Positions 12,090 through 24,596 are shown, counted from the stretch's first letter. The stretch: 64,000 nt of DNA from Odiellus spinosus (GCA_963920705.1 OY987231.1:4767424-4831423), one strand, 5' to 3'. Numbers and translations are program-made. The notes: a model not told the origin generated them from the letters alone.

Positions 12090-13693
12090 TAAAATACCGT
12101 CTTTTAAATACAATACCGCCTTTTAAATACAATACCGTCTTTTAAATACAATACCGCCTTTTAAATACAATTCCGCCTTTTAAATACAATTTCGCCTTTT
12201 AAATACAATTTCGCCTTTTAAATACAATTTCGCCTTTTAAATACAATTTCGCCTTTTAAATACAATTTCGCCTTTTAAATACAATTTCGCCTTTTAAATA
12301 CAATTTCGCCTTTTAAATACAATTTCGCCTTTTAAATATAATTTCGCCTTTTAAATATAATTTCGCCTTTTAAATATAATTTCGCCTTTTAAATATAATT
12401 TCGCCTTTTAAATATAATTTCGCCTTTTAAATATAATTCCGCCTTTTAAATATAATTCCGCCTTTTAAATATAATTCCGCCTTTTAAATATAATTCCGCC
12501 TTTTAAATATAATTCCGCCTTTTAAATATAATTCCGCCTTTTAAATATAATTCCGCCTTTTAAATATAATTCCGCCTTTTAAATATAATTCCGCCTTTTA
12601 AATATAATTCCGCCTTTTAAATATAATTCCGCCTTTTAAATATAATTCCGCCTTTTAAATATAATTCCGCCTTTTAAATATAATTCCGCCTTTTAAATAT
12701 AATTCCGCCTTTTAAATATAATTCCGCCTTTTAAATATAATTCCGCCTTTTAAATATAATTCCGCCTTTTAAATATAATTCCGCCTTTTAAATATAATTC
12801 CGCCTTTTAAATTTAATTCCGCCTTTTAAATTTAATTCCGCCTTTTAAATATAATTCCGCCTTTTAAATATAATTCCGCCTTTTAAATATAATTCCGCCT
12901 TTTAAATATAATTCCGCCTTTTAAATATAATTCCGCCTTTTAAATATAATTCCGCCTTTTAAATATAATTCCGCCTTTTAAATATAATTCCGCCTTTTAA
13001 ATATAATTCCGCCTTTTAAATATAATTCCGCCTTTTAAATATAATTCCGCCTTTTAAATATAATACCGCCTTTTAAATATAATTCCGCCTTTTAAATATA
13101 ATTCCGCCTTTTAAATATAATTCCGCCTTTTAAATATAATTCCGCCTTTTAAATATAATTCCGCCTTTTAAATATAATTCCGCCTTTTAAATATAATTCC
13201 GCCTTTTAAATATAATTCCGCCTTTTAAATATAATTCCGCCTTTTAAATATAATTCCGCCTTTTAAATATAATTCCGCCTTTTAAATATAATTCCGCCTT
13301 TTAAATATAATTCCGCCTTTTAAATATAATTCCGCCTTTTAAATATAATTCCGCCTTTTAAATATAATTCCGCCTTTTAAATATAATTCCGCCTTTTAAA
13401 TATAATTCCGCCTTTTAAATATAATTCCGCCTTTTAAATATAATTCCGCCTTTTAAATATAATTCCGCCTTTTAAATATAATTGCGCCTTTTAAATATAA
13501 TTCCGCCTTTTAAATATAATTCCGCCTTTTAAATATAATTCCGCCTTTTAAATATAATTCCGCCTTTTAAATATAATTCCGCCTTTTAAATATAATTCCG
13601 CCTTTTAAATATAATTCCGCCTTTTAAATATAATTCCGCCTTTTAAATATAATTCCGCCTTTTAAATATAATTGCGCCTTTTAAATATAATGC
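12090..13693. repeat. Satellite-like array, 19-bp unit, about 84 copies
   Basis: The unit is TTCCGCCTTTTAAATATAA (19 bp). The first copies read ATACCGTC or ATACCGCC with TACAA endings. Next come about nine copies with TTTCGCC and TACAA, then about five with TTTCGCC and TATAA, then a long homogeneous run of TTCCGCC with TATAA. A few single-base variants occur late (TTGCGCC, TACCGCC, TTTAA). Each unit contains TTTTAAA, and the array has no open reading frame. Confidence 0.97.
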
Positions 13694-13787
13694 CAGGCTC
13701 GTTTTGGAACCTTGTCCATTTACCAATCATGCCAATTTAATCAAGAGAAATTGACCAAAATTCCTGAGGATGTTTTTACATACAAGC

Positions 13788-14166
13788 GTGCCGTCGGTTT
13801 TACTTCTCATTTCAATACGCTCCCATAGAATAACCAAAGAAATTGGCTTTCCCAATTTTGAAGGAAAAAAAAAAAAAAAAAATCAACTAATTCGGTCAAA
13901 TATGGTCCAAATTCCAATAGGATTCGACCGAAATAGACCAAATAAAAAACTCGAATTCAACAAAAGTGTAACCTTTAAAATGCCTTTGGTCCACTTCAGG
14001 TTGATTTCAGGTTATTTCATTTGGTCTATATTTGGTGTGTTGGAATTTTCCAATTTGGACCGTTTTGGTCCAAAATAGTTGATTTTTTTCCCCTAAAATT
14101 TTAAAAGCCGATTTCATTCATTATTCTAAGAGAGCACATTGAAATGATAAGTAAAACCGACGTCAC
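13788..14166. mobile_element. GTGACGTCGGTTTTAC-ended MITE
   Basis: About 379 bp with inverted ends of about 45 bp: CCGTCGGTTTTACTTCTCAT at the left, AATGATAAGTAAAACCGACG at the right. It starts less than 100 bp after the 19-bp array. The interior is AT-rich with repeated TTTGGTC words and a 19-A run. Shorter related stretches occur near 2540-2610, 17280-17400 and 19345-19435. No target duplication was clear. Confidence 0.7.
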
Positions 14167-15834
14167 CCGTCTTTGAAATTTTATTTTTCTTATTTCCCAT
14201 GATTAAATTTATATGAAGATTTTTCTTGGCCAAAAAAGTAACTTTTTCGGCGTAACTACAGAAATTTACCTTATTTATGACGAAAAAGATACCATTTTTC
14301 TATTGAAATGCGCATAAACAAATTACAAACACGCGGAAGAATTTAACTTTCCGCTTCTAGTATTATAATTGTAGCCTAAAAAAGTTCTCAGTTTCTTTTC
14401 GATAAAAAACTTTTTCTTTTTCAAACGTGAACAATTTTAAATTGTCAAAACCAAAAAACCAATCGCACCGTGTATGTAAAGATATAACTATAGAAATTCG
14501 CTCGAATGATTTTAGAACGCCGATTCTTTACGACAATTTAATCCGACCAGTAAATACGAATACCCGAATGAATGTACCCCCCTTACCCAACCCTATCCCC
14601 CTAGGGCCAAGATTATAATAAATAAGGCGACGAGGTATGAGAGAAAATCGTCCAACCTGAAAAACCAAGTCGCTTCTTTCTTATCGCTTACGTCGATGGC
14701 GTTGGAATTAAGCTAGTCACAATCCAATCCAATATTATGTTTGCCAAACTATAGGGGGTCGGGGGGGGGGGCTAAAGGGGAAAGAATTTCGATCAGAATT
14801 TTTTTAAAGGCTATAGAGCTGCATTTATAATTAATAAAAGTTATGAAATTAACTTAAATTGTTAAAGCGCGAATGCAATTGGCCGGAAATGTTTTCTATC
14901 GTAGATTCCTTACCGTTTAAATAACATCCAAATATGAATTCTAGTGATTTTATTAAATTATCAAGATTTATTAAGCTATAAAAAACAGTAAAAATACGTA
15001 TTTCATTATCGCCATTTTCGAAATTTTTAAAGGTACAGACCGGGATAAAAAAAAGTGTGTCTTAAATTATAGAGCGTATATTAAAACGACTAATATCATA
15101 TCGCAAAAAATTTAATAGTTCGTAGATATTAAGATATTTACGTTTATTATAAGCAAAAATTAATCTCTAGTGAACGCCATTTTAGTTTTTTCATACCCTT
15201 TCGATGCCTGCTGAGGATCGGCTTCGCCGATTGGTTTATTTCTCACCTAAAGTCACTTGACTCTAGCTGAAAATAGATGCGGGTATAAGCGCGCTCAATT
15301 TCTTTAGAGTCAAATAAGATATGCCGGGCCGAAACATAGGCTACTTCCGAAGGATCCCGCGCGCGAACACTAACCCGAAGGTCGGTCGGCCAGCTGAGCT
15401 AGTCAGTACTAGGTATTAACCGAGTCTTAAGTTGATTTGAAGAATTAGAAGGTAAGAACTAAACTGCATTCATTAATTTCGCAATTAGGCATGTTTTCGT
15501 AGAAAGTTAGAAATCACAAAATTACGGGTCTTCTTACGAAGTTACGAACAGACGATCCGACTGCAGCCGACTCGAATGGCCTTCGTTTCGCGAATCTTTA
15601 TTGGGTGACTTAAAGGCCAATCATTGAAGCGGATCCTTATTTTTAAAACTCAAAATGCCGGGAAGCAAATATGGCGTTCTTCTAGGAACGTAAATTTCGG
15701 TTTTAAAATGATATTTATAAATTAACCAAGACTTAAATCACTATAATGTGTCTTGATTTGTAGGTTTTTAAGCATGCTCTTTCCAATGGAAGTACTTTTA
15801 AAGTTGGGTTGCCTTTCCCTTTAAAATAAAAACT
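14167..15834. other. No gene seen
   Basis: AT-rich. Contains AGTAACTTTTTCGGC-type words that also occur near 41435, and a small hairpin ATCGGCTTCGCCGAT at about 15218. A G-run is at 14760. Confidence 0.5.
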
Positions 15835-16116
15835 CCATTTAAATAACACGTCATTGAACTATGGTCGCGTGGCTATTGTAGAACTTTCAACTATGTAATA
15901 ATGTCGCTTTCTCGCGGTCTTTTTTGTAAAAGTACTTAACCCAGATTAAGTACACTACCTTTCGTACGAAAAGTATCGTTAATTACGTTCCAGAAATAAA
16001 CTACGTCATTTATCGGTAAAAACAATGACCTATAAATTTTTGACATTTTCATTTTGAAGTTTCGAACGCGTATAGAATTTTGAATATGATGTTAAAACTA
16101 AAAATATAATCATATA
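15835..16116. repeat. AAACTACGTCAT dispersed family, copy
   Basis: Contains GGTCGCGTGGCTATTGTAGA, CTCGCGGTCTTTTTTGTAAA, CGTTCCAGAAATAAACTACG and AAAACTAAAAATATAATCAT. It is followed directly by the TTCAGAATT-family fragment. Confidence 0.7.
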
Positions 16117-16365
16117 CATTCCAAAACAGCAGGGGGTGTTCAGAATTGGAATCGGGGCGTTCAGAAATAAAAGCCGCTACTGCCGTTTTTAAAACCGCGT
16201 CAAAGGTACTCGTCATGGAATGATGCAAACTAGCGCAACGGATCCGCGACTATTCAAACTTGATATTAGATAGTTAACTTCGTCGCTAAAAATTCAATAT
16301 CAATCGAGATCTCTCTTTTCTTAAAAAGCGTTCAGAAATAGGCGATCCTATACCGTAGCTTAAAC
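16117..16365 (-). mobile_element. Fragment of the TTCAGAATT / TGGTAGGGTCGCC family
   Basis: Shares blocks in inverse orientation with 57505-57690, including GTACTCGTCATGGAATGATG and CAACGGATCCGCGACTATTC (one or two mismatches), and the recurring GTTCAGAA words. Truncated and diverged relative to the copies near 57-62 kb. Confidence 0.65.
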
Positions 16366-17432
16366 AAAAAAAAAAAAAATCTACGGGAAAGTTTAATGCT
16401 CATTTTCATAGTTAAAGAAATCCAATTAAATAAAGTGATTTCATTATCCCTTTAATACGGACTCCCTACCCATTTGATATATTCAAATTTTTCCAATATT
16501 GTCTAGGAGTGAGATTAGCTTTCATTGTTTTGGGGCGAGCGGCAGTTATATTTTCTTTGGACGACTCGCGAATCGAATCGCAGAGAGAGAGAGAGAAAGA
16601 CCCGTATCTCTCGCGGCTAGCGGAATTAATAAGAACTTTGAGCGTGGGGTATCAGACCCCCTTCATATACAAACCACCAACAAGCTTCATTTTGATTGTT
16701 TTAAAAGTTTTAAAAAGTTATTATTCAAAAGAGGAGATGGGTGCGGGGGGGCGGTACAATCTGTTCTTCTCTTGTTTAGCATAATTGATCCAAAGAGGGT
16801 TCTCCTTCCCCGCCGCATGCATCGCGGCCGGCTGAACTTGTTACTTTTTATCGGCTTCCCCCAAATTAATTAGCCGTTTCAATTAACGAGGGGGCCCGGT
16901 GATGGTAACGGTTTAGCGCACTGAAAAACATACTCCGGATACGTCAGACAACGTAACGCCGCGTTCGGGATATGTTTAAATATTGAGGTAATTATGTTAA
17001 TTTTCATTTGTTTGTCCCCTTCCGATTTGATGATTCCGACGTATCGTTATTCTAATTTCAACGCTTTTAAAAAAAATGCCGCACCATTTTATTTTATTCA
17101 ATTTGAACAATAAGATATTACGACAGCAACGGTATATTTGGACAAACGCGCTACATTTCCGTCGTCATCTCACACTTAAAATTTTCTAAAATTCCGCACC
17201 TAATAAAGGTTAACACTCGAGCGGACCTGAATTCAACAAGAGCGGATCTAAGGCATTTCAAATGTTGGTCAATTTGATCGAATTATATGTTGGAATTTTC
17301 TAATTTCGATCATTTTTGATAAAACTAGAAGATTTTTCCTGATTGTATGGGAGATTCATTGAAAAGACACGTATATGACGTCACGTGATGCGCGTCCCGT
17401 GATTCGCGCGAAATCAATTTGACGAGGCCAAA
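16366..17432. other. No gene seen
   Basis: Two overlapping frames (16499-16873 and 16509-16784) without recognisable domains. The stretch 17280-17400 resembles the interior and end of the GTGACGTCGG element (13788-14166). Confidence 0.45.
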
Positions 17433-17440
17433 ATTGAGCC

Positions 17441-17584
17441 CAGGGGCGTCGCTAGATCCTTTGGGGCAAATTCAAAAACTAGTATTTTACAAAACACATG
17501 GTTTTCCGCCACCTTACCCCGATTAGAGCACCCTATCGCCCTGATCAGCCTCCTCCCAAATTTAAAATCCTTGCAACGCCCCTG
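17441..17584. mobile_element. hAT-type MITE with perfect 8-bp target duplication
   Basis: 144 bp, inverted ends CAGGGGCGTCGC / GCAACGCCCCTG, flanked by identical 8-bp ATTGAGCC (17433-17440 and 17585-17592). CAGGG ends with 8-bp duplications are the standard signature of the hAT superfamily. Too short to code for anything. Confidence 0.88.
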
Positions 17585-17944
17585 ATTGAGCCAAGTTGCG
17601 TGTCAACCGCTGCGTCCCCGGCCATGCAACTCTGACAGAAAATACACAGCTATTTTATATATTTAAATTATTTAATTAGATTGATATATTTCAAATTAAA
17701 GGTAAATGGTGGTTGGCGATTGAGTCAAATAATTTAAGACTATCTTTCATCCGTTTTCTCACATTTTAATCCGTGTTTTTACTATTAAAATGGAGTTTGG
17801 CTTAGCGGGGCCAGGAAGAGAGGGGGAAGGGAGAGAAATCGTGACTTTGTTGTTAATTAAGCCGTAAATTAATGAGAACCTTTGTCGCGATCGAGTGTTT
17901 CGATAAGATGTTTTTACGATTAATTTAATCCGAGGGGCCAGTCA

Positions 17945-18078
17945 CTCGGTGTACAGGCTGTACCTTTGACTGTAAACTAATCTTTAAAATCCCTACCTTT
18001 AATAGTGCTATAATTATTACGCGTAATCCTTAATCGGTGTACAGAGAATCCGAGAGTGAGTAGCCCCTCAATTTCAAT
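17945..18078. repeat. Dispersed repeat with TGTACCTTTGACTGTA
   Basis: Shares GGTACCTTTGACTGTA-type, ACGCGTAATCCTTAATCGGT, GTGTACAGAGAATCC and TAGCCCCT words with 28345-28465, in the same order. A weaker match occurs near 56150 and at 28575. Nature unknown. Confidence 0.6.
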
Positions 18079-18399
18079 CGCGATTAAAAAAAAACAACAC
18101 TCCAATACGCGCGACAAATATTGAATTATTATTGGTATATTCAAAAGGTGATGAAAATATTTTCACGTCATGACGGAGAAATTGCCTGGATTATAACGTT
18201 GTTGATAAACCGGAGGTGGGTAGGGGGTAAATCCCTTAACCTTCCCCCCAGTCTCTTACCTTAGCTGTTGAAAACCCTTTGAGTGAAAAGCGGAGCCAGG
18301 AGGAGCGGAATAAATATATAGCGAAGCGTACAAAACCTAATCCCGTAGAAATATATATTTTGCCAAATCGGAAATCTTTGAACGCGCTGTCTCTAGCTG

Positions 18400-18860
18400 G
18401 CCCGGCTTCTCATCCCTCGACCCGTATGCTGCTACAAACCCGATAATAAATCCCCCGAACCCCACACGCGGAACCCCAACCCCAGTCCACCTCACGCGGG
18501 CCGCGTACTCTCGCCTATAGGTGAGCCCCGTAGAGATAGATAGAGAGGCTGCTGCGTTGGTGGTGGGGAGGGCGACGGGTTGGGGCCGTTCGAATCAAGG
18601 GGCGCGGGTGTCATCCCAAGGGCTGCCGAGCAGAGATAAAATTTTATTTCAGGGGGTGACACCTCTCTCTCTCTGTGTCCTTGGCGGGGTGTTGGGGAAA
18701 GGGGCATTTTCCCCTAGCACGCGCCTATCGCTTTGTTTGTGCTTTTCCTTTCGTGGCGCGAGACCATATCAGTCGGGTTCCCGCGCGCGAGCTAGACTTT
18801 ATAGGCCTAACATACGTACGTATAACTTTTCCACGCGGATATCTTAAAAATTCACTAAGA
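18400..18860. other. GC-richer segment, unassigned
   Basis: Clearly richer in G+C and CpG than its surroundings (CACGCGGGCCGCGTACTCTC near 18492, CCCGCGCGCGAGC near 18780). Open frames of 71-108 codons overlap on both strands without recognisable domains, typical of low-stop GC-rich DNA. It may be a CpG-rich regulatory segment or an unknown exon; I cannot decide. Confidence 0.4.
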
Positions 18861-20494
18861 GATGACAGCGACCCTCGAAGGTACAGAAGCGCTTCTATTT
18901 CAATTCGGGCTATATATGACGTCTAAAAAGATAAAAGGATGTAAAGGTTTGCTTAGGGCTGGCTTCCCATTCGCCGAAATTTAAATTTGACACCGACTTT
19001 CCTATCCGTTCTTTGTCTCACGAGCGACGACTCGGATTTAAAGGAAAAGTCTCGCGCCTCAATTAATCGGAAGAGATCATAAATACGGATAAAGTTTCGC
19101 GATTAATTAATCGAAATGAGATTATATATCTCTTCGAAACGGAACAACGAATCGATGGACGTCAGAATGGAAAATTTAAGAAATATCGCGTATCGTAATT
19201 TATATTTTAATTAAGAAATAATCCAATTTATGTTTTAATGACGATTTTATAATATCGAAAGTTTTCTATCCCTATTATTTCTACTAAAATCGTCGAGCTT
19301 CGAAGTTCTGAACTGTTCATTCTTGAAAGTTATAGAGTTCTATTTATTTAATTTTCCAATTTGGATCATTTTTGAGCAAATGAGGAGATTTGTTCCTCAT
19401 TGGGAAAGCTGAATTCTTTAATTATTCAATGGGAGCGCGTTCACACTTCAGACTTCTGAACCGTTTTTAACCGCTTTGGAAAGGTCAAATAAATAAAATT
19501 TTAGGGTTACCCTTGTAGATCTTTGATCAAGAAACCAAATTAATATCTTGAAAAGTCGATTTGAACGTTCGGAACGGTTTGAAAACCGTTCCAAAGTGCC
19601 AAGTGTGAACGTAGGTAATGAAACCGACGTTACGCTTGCGTAAAAACACAACCTCGTTGATTTTGCTCAATTTCTCGTAATTAAAATGGCGAACTTGACG
19701 CGAGATTAATTGGACGAAGCCCGAATCGAGTCATCAGTTGCGTCCCTATACTTAAAATTAATCGACTTAACGTAAGGATTTTGAAGGTACACTCGTCCTT
19801 TAGGGGTGGGTGTCAAAGAGAGAGAGGGGGAGAGTGAGGAAGGGTCAGTTTAGCGCGAGAGATGACAAGCTTTAGCTACGAGAGCTCGTATTCTTGGGGG
19901 TTCGGGGTTAAATTTCCGATTGATCGAGTGTTTCAAATGGATAAGGAAATTTATTATTATTTTAAAAGCTGCCTCCGCCGCCTTATGTTTAGCTAATTTA
20001 TTAGTGGTGCGGATAAACCTGATGACCCCCCCCCCCCTAGCACTCCCTCCTTCCTCACTGGATAATCGTTTTAATATTGGAACTCCCAAAAATAGCCCAT
20101 CTAACCCCCGAGGGATAGGAACTCCTTAGCTAAATACGGTCAAAATCAAAAGCCCGGTTCACTTATACTTTTGACAATTTTTAAAACTCAACAACAAGCC
20201 GACAATATTTCTAAGTTTTAACAAACTTGAAAACAAATTTCGATCAAAATATTTCTGACAATTAGGAATTTACAAAAATAACCCGAGTTTCATCACGATA
20301 TGGAATTAAATATTCCGCTGCTATAAGGTCAGACTCGATCATATAAAAAGGTTTCCATTTTTGGTTGGAAATAATCAAAATATCAATTAAAATCGAAATT
20401 TTTTAAATTGACGTCCATTATTTATATTTATCGGCAGCGAAAGCCTAACGACATCATTATAAGAGCCCGAGAATAAGGCCTAAATTTAAACGAG
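18861..20494. other. No gene seen outside the listed MITE
   Basis: AT-rich; 19345-19435 resembles the interior of the 13788-14166 element and abuts the MITE 19437-19616. Short frames at 19850-20129 overlap on both strands and look incidental. Confidence 0.45.
19437..19616. mobile_element. GCGTTCACACT-ended MITE
   Basis: 180 bp from GCGTTCACACTTCAGACTTC to AAGTGTGAACGTAG. Inner pair around GAACCGTTTTTAACC / GGTTTGAAAACCGTTCC. Similar copies: 41092-41257 (closest), 28753-28925, and the diverged 28198-28370. Confidence 0.75.
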
Positions 20495-21215
20495 TTAAAA
20501 TTTCACTTCCGGATTCCCTGACTTTTTTTGGTTTTCCAGAATCATTTGTAAATAATTTCCATGATCAACTTTTAATATTTTACATAACTCTACTCGTATT
20601 TGCGAGCTGTTTGCAATGCAAACTAGATAGTTTGATCCGAATATAAGGATAAAATTAATCTTTGGCTGAATATTTTCGAAGTTAAAATATATTTTTTATT
20701 ATAATTAAAAGGTATGAAACTATCATAAACACATTTCCTTGACCCGTAATGGATTCTATATTCATTTCCCTGACCTTTTGTGTACGGTTCCTTCTTAAAT
20801 TCCCTGACTTTTATTGGTCCATTTTAAAATTCCCTGACGTTTTGAGCCCATTTTCAAATTCTCTGACTTTTAGGGGTCCATTTTAAAATTCCCTGACCTT
20901 TTGGGCCCTTTTTCAAATTCCCTGACCTTTTGGGTCCTTTTTCAAATTCCCTGACGTTTTGGGTCCATTTTCAAATTCCCTGACCTTCTGGGCCCATTTT
21001 CAAATTCCCTGACGTTTTGAGCCCATTTTCAAATTCCCTGACGTTTTGGGCCCATTTTCAAATTCCCTGACGTTTTGGGCCCATTTTCAAATTCCCTGAC
21101 GTTTTGGGCCCATTTTCAAATTCCCTGACGTTTTGGGCCCATTTTCAAATTCCCTGACGTTTTGGGCCCATTTTCAAATTCTCTGACTTCAAGGTTTCCC
21201 AGATCGTGTACAAAC
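20495..21215 (-). repeat. 29-bp-minisatellite dispersed family, copy A
   Basis: Array of TTCAAATTCCCTGACGTTTT plus GGGCCCATT (29 bp), best preserved at 20990-21180. The preceding 200 bp (ATTTCCATGATCAACTTTTA onward) is a diverged version of the non-repeated module seen in copies B and D, and the array ends in a CAAACCCTGG-type tail. Confidence 0.85.
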
Positions 21216-21439
21216 CCTGGCACATTAGGCCTAATTTTAAACGAGTTAAAAATATCTATCGTGACACGCTAAGCCTAAAATACGATTTAAAAACCCATTA
21301 TCTTCGTCCGATCGTGACGTCGTTATCGGAGACGGCAGACGAATTCGTCTGGAAAATGTATTCCGCGCGAAATAGATATACGAAACCAAAATATTTTGAC
21401 TCTTGGTTTAAATAAATATATATATCGTAAATCAGGTCG

Positions 21440-22150
21440 AGAAGTTGTATGGACATTAATATTTAAATAATACAAAATGAAAAACATGTATTTTCCGAGT
21501 CCCGTGACCCTTTAAAACCGAACCAAATATAAAAGCAAATCAAAATAATCACGAACGAAGGATATTTCTCTCCTCGGCTTTTAATAGCGTTAAATCTCTT
21601 TCTCTCCTTCGCTCGTATAGTATCTTTTCCCCCATAATTCCCCCTATCTCTCTCCATCCCCCCCCCCCAATCCCGTACCATTCTCCGAGGCGTTATCCTC
21701 TCTCTCAGTCAGCGCAGTCTCTCTCTTTCTCTCTCCTTTTCTCTCGCTGTTTACAAAAGGAGCTCTAGATAACAATATAAGCGTGTAGGAAGGGCGGGTG
21801 GGTGGCGGGGGGGCAGACAGGGTCGGTATCGGCAGGCTGGGCGCTGATAAGAAGTCGCTATCTCGGCCCAACACGCATGGCCGCGGAAAATACCAGCTAT
21901 AGCTACGATACAACGCTGTATACGCAAAAAAATAGAAGATAGCGGAGAGGGATAGCGGGGGTAGGAGGGGGAGAAAGGCCTAAACGCTAAAGGGGGAAGA
22001 GCCCCCACCACCCACCCTTTCCGTCCTTCGCCTCTTTTTACGTCCATTTCTTTCATAGAAGGAGCGCTAACGCGTAATAGGGTCCCGTTCGCGTTATCAT
22101 GTATACCCCTTTCATTTTTCAAGACAAAAAATAATATTCCGGGAAACATT
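21440..22150. other. Polypyrimidine- and polypurine-rich segment
   Basis: Long CT-rich tract (21600-21760) then GA/GGGG-rich tract (21780-22010). Overlapping minus-strand frames up to 132 codons arise because stop codons are rare in such DNA; no domain is recognisable. Confidence 0.5.
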
Positions 22151-22744
22151 CGTATGATATAATACTTAAATATTTAGATCTATAATTAATGATTTTAATT
22201 AACTTCTATTTATTATAATTTGTAATTAAATACGTTGGAACGTTTCTAAATAGTTCACTGATTGTATGTAAAAAACTTGTCCAACGTTTTGGCAGCGTTT
22301 GCCCCTGGTGGGTATCTTTTCTCAGGACGCCGAAGCGAGACGGTTGGAACACTTTTACAGGCGTCAACGGGAATATTATTTGAATTTAATTCGTTACGAA
22401 CATCATTATTCAATTTAATAAGTAATTATTACCGGTAATTATAACAACGATATTTCGCAACAAAAAGGTGGTGGCAGCCTACAAGGAGGCGTATCTTATT
22501 TAAGGGTGGTTTCCAGGGCAATTCAAACTAATAGAGTACGCTAAAACTAAATTTGTATACAACAATTAAGAAATAAATACGGATCATTATTTAAATTGGT
22601 AAAAAAAATTAATTATTAAAGTAAACTATACGATTTAAAGTGAATGTAAATCAACGAGATCAAATAGGAAATTGATTAAAGCGCGATGGTAGATAATTAT
22701 CAGAGAAAATTCACGAAGTTGCGCGATAATTTAGAAATATGCCT

Positions 22745-23330
22745 TCCGTACAGTCAGGCTGTCACCATTCATTTCGTATTCATATCCGCATTTTATTTTT
22801 AGTATTATCATACAATTTAAACGGCATATTTAAAATTTTATCTCTGCTGGTTGACGCGTGAAGAAACTTCAAAACGAAAATGACAAATATAGATAATATT
22901 TTCCGATATTTGTCGGAGTTTCTGGAACATAATAGTAATTTTTGTACGAAAGATAGGACACGATCAGAATGAAGTACTTTCACGAAAAAAAACCGTACGA
23001 AAGCGACCATATCACCTCATGGTGTCAGATCGCGCGAGAATCAACTGTAGGCTCAATAACCGTCACGTGACCTTAGCGCGATGAAGTAGAATCGCGGGAA
23101 ATTTTTAATTTTAAAATGTCAAAAATGGCTATTATAAAAAAATGTATTTTTACTATCGTTGTAATTTTTTTCTATGATATATGCATATATATATTTTGAA
23201 TCATTTTGGAGGTTTTCCATTAATACCATGTCTTTTTTTCCGTAAAAAAATAATCATTTAATTTTAGAAGTATGAAATCAAATCATATAGACTAAAATTT
23301 TTTAATTACAGAAATTAAAGGGATGATGAA
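22745..23330. repeat. AAACTACGTCAT dispersed family, related copy
   Basis: Contains the TCACGAAAAAAAACCGTACG, GCGCGAGAATCAACTGTAGG and TTTTAAAATGTCAAAAATGG words that recur in the copies at 15.8, 26.2 and 41.1 kb. More diverged, and the 76-codon minus-strand frame in it is not conserved. Confidence 0.55.
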
Positions 23331-24139
23331 ACGTTAACGTTAATAAATTCAATAATTCGTGCTAATTATATTATTAGTTTGATTTGAAAGAAAGAAATAC
23401 AAGCGCGAACGGAGCCAGGGGATCTTAGACAAGTGATAGGAGGGGAAGGGGGACGGATTTCATTGGATAGTCTTATTTGGCGGTGGGAGGATGAACGTAG
23501 AGAGAGAGAAAGAGAGAAAAAATAAGGGAAAAGATAGTCAGTCGCGGGCTCTTTCGAGCTATAGGTGGTATAGTGCGGGTGTATAGGGGGTGCTAGGGGT
23601 GGGGATTGATTGTTACGCCAGCGATAGCGTATTCATACATAGACCAAGAGAGAGAGACGGAAGATAGAACTATACTCGCAGTTACAATCTTGAAAAAGAG
23701 CTATATCTCTAATGGAAAACGGGTTTTTAAGGTGAAAATATAAACCCATTTCAAGATTGTATATCTCGGTATATAGACTAGCTCTCTTTCTGTACCGCGT
23801 CTCCCTTAGGCTAGCGGATAGAGGATGGGGGAGGGGGGAGCGTTTGGAGGTCTTATCAGGCGGTGCAGAGCGCTCGTCCGCTGCTCGGCCTCCGATAAGC
23901 GCCCTCGATAATGTAAATGAACTATTTTTTCGCTACTCAACCCCTCCCCCCTTTCACCCCGGTGCCTATATACTTAATCTTACCGAGCCTAAGAGAGCGT
24001 TTTTTATAATACCCCGTCACCCCCCTCACCCTCCTCCAAGAGAGGGAAAAGGCATAGTCTTCCTATTATTAAAAATCTGAACAATTAATCTTTCATATAT
24101 TAAGAATAATTAAAATATTAATCATTTTTAAATTAGTCG
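23331..24139. other. No gene seen
   Basis: GA-rich (23420-23560) and C-rich (23930-24050) strips. A 107-codon plus frame (23757-24080) has no recognisable domain. Confidence 0.45.
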
Positions 24140-24146
24140 ATTATAT

Positions 24147-24465
24147 CAAGAATCCATTCAGGTTCCATAAGAATATGGGAGGGCCGCGATTCAATAACCA
24201 TCCTCCCAAACTTTGTAGCAAAAAATCGTCTGCTTCGAATCGATTTTTCAAGTAAATCGCTCCTGACATCTATTAATTTTAATCCGCGTCACTAACGACC
24301 TTGACATAATATTTTGGGTAATAAAAATGGAGCCGATCGAAAAAAGATCTAAGCGTACAAATGTTGCGAAAATTGCAGACGAACTTTTGTTACAAAGTTT
24401 GGGAGGATGGTACCAGAGGCTAAAGCTATGCTCCCATATTCTTATGGAACCTGAATGGATTCTTG
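24147..24465 (-). mobile_element. CAAGAATC-family MITE, copy 2
   Basis: 319 bp, same inverted ends as copy 1. Perfect 7-bp duplication ATTATAT (24140-24146, 24466-24472). A 68-codon open frame starting inside it is incidental, since homologous stretches in the other copies are not conserved as coding. Confidence 0.93.
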
Positions 24466-24596
24466 ATTATATTGACAAGAGTTTTAGGTTTGTTCAAGTG
24501 GGAATGATGCGAGCTCGATTTTGTTATCGTTAAAATATAGATCTAATATACTAGGATAAAAGATAATTTATGCTAGAATTGATAACTTATTGGGAA

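Noticed and set aside
12090-13693. Regular repeats as a CRISPR array
   Set aside because: Units are directly adjacent with no unique spacers, and the context is clearly eukaryotic.
21644-22149. 132- and 89-codon minus-strand frames
   Set aside because: They lie in polypyrimidine/polypurine DNA where stops are rare; no domain, no splice context, and the composition is extreme.
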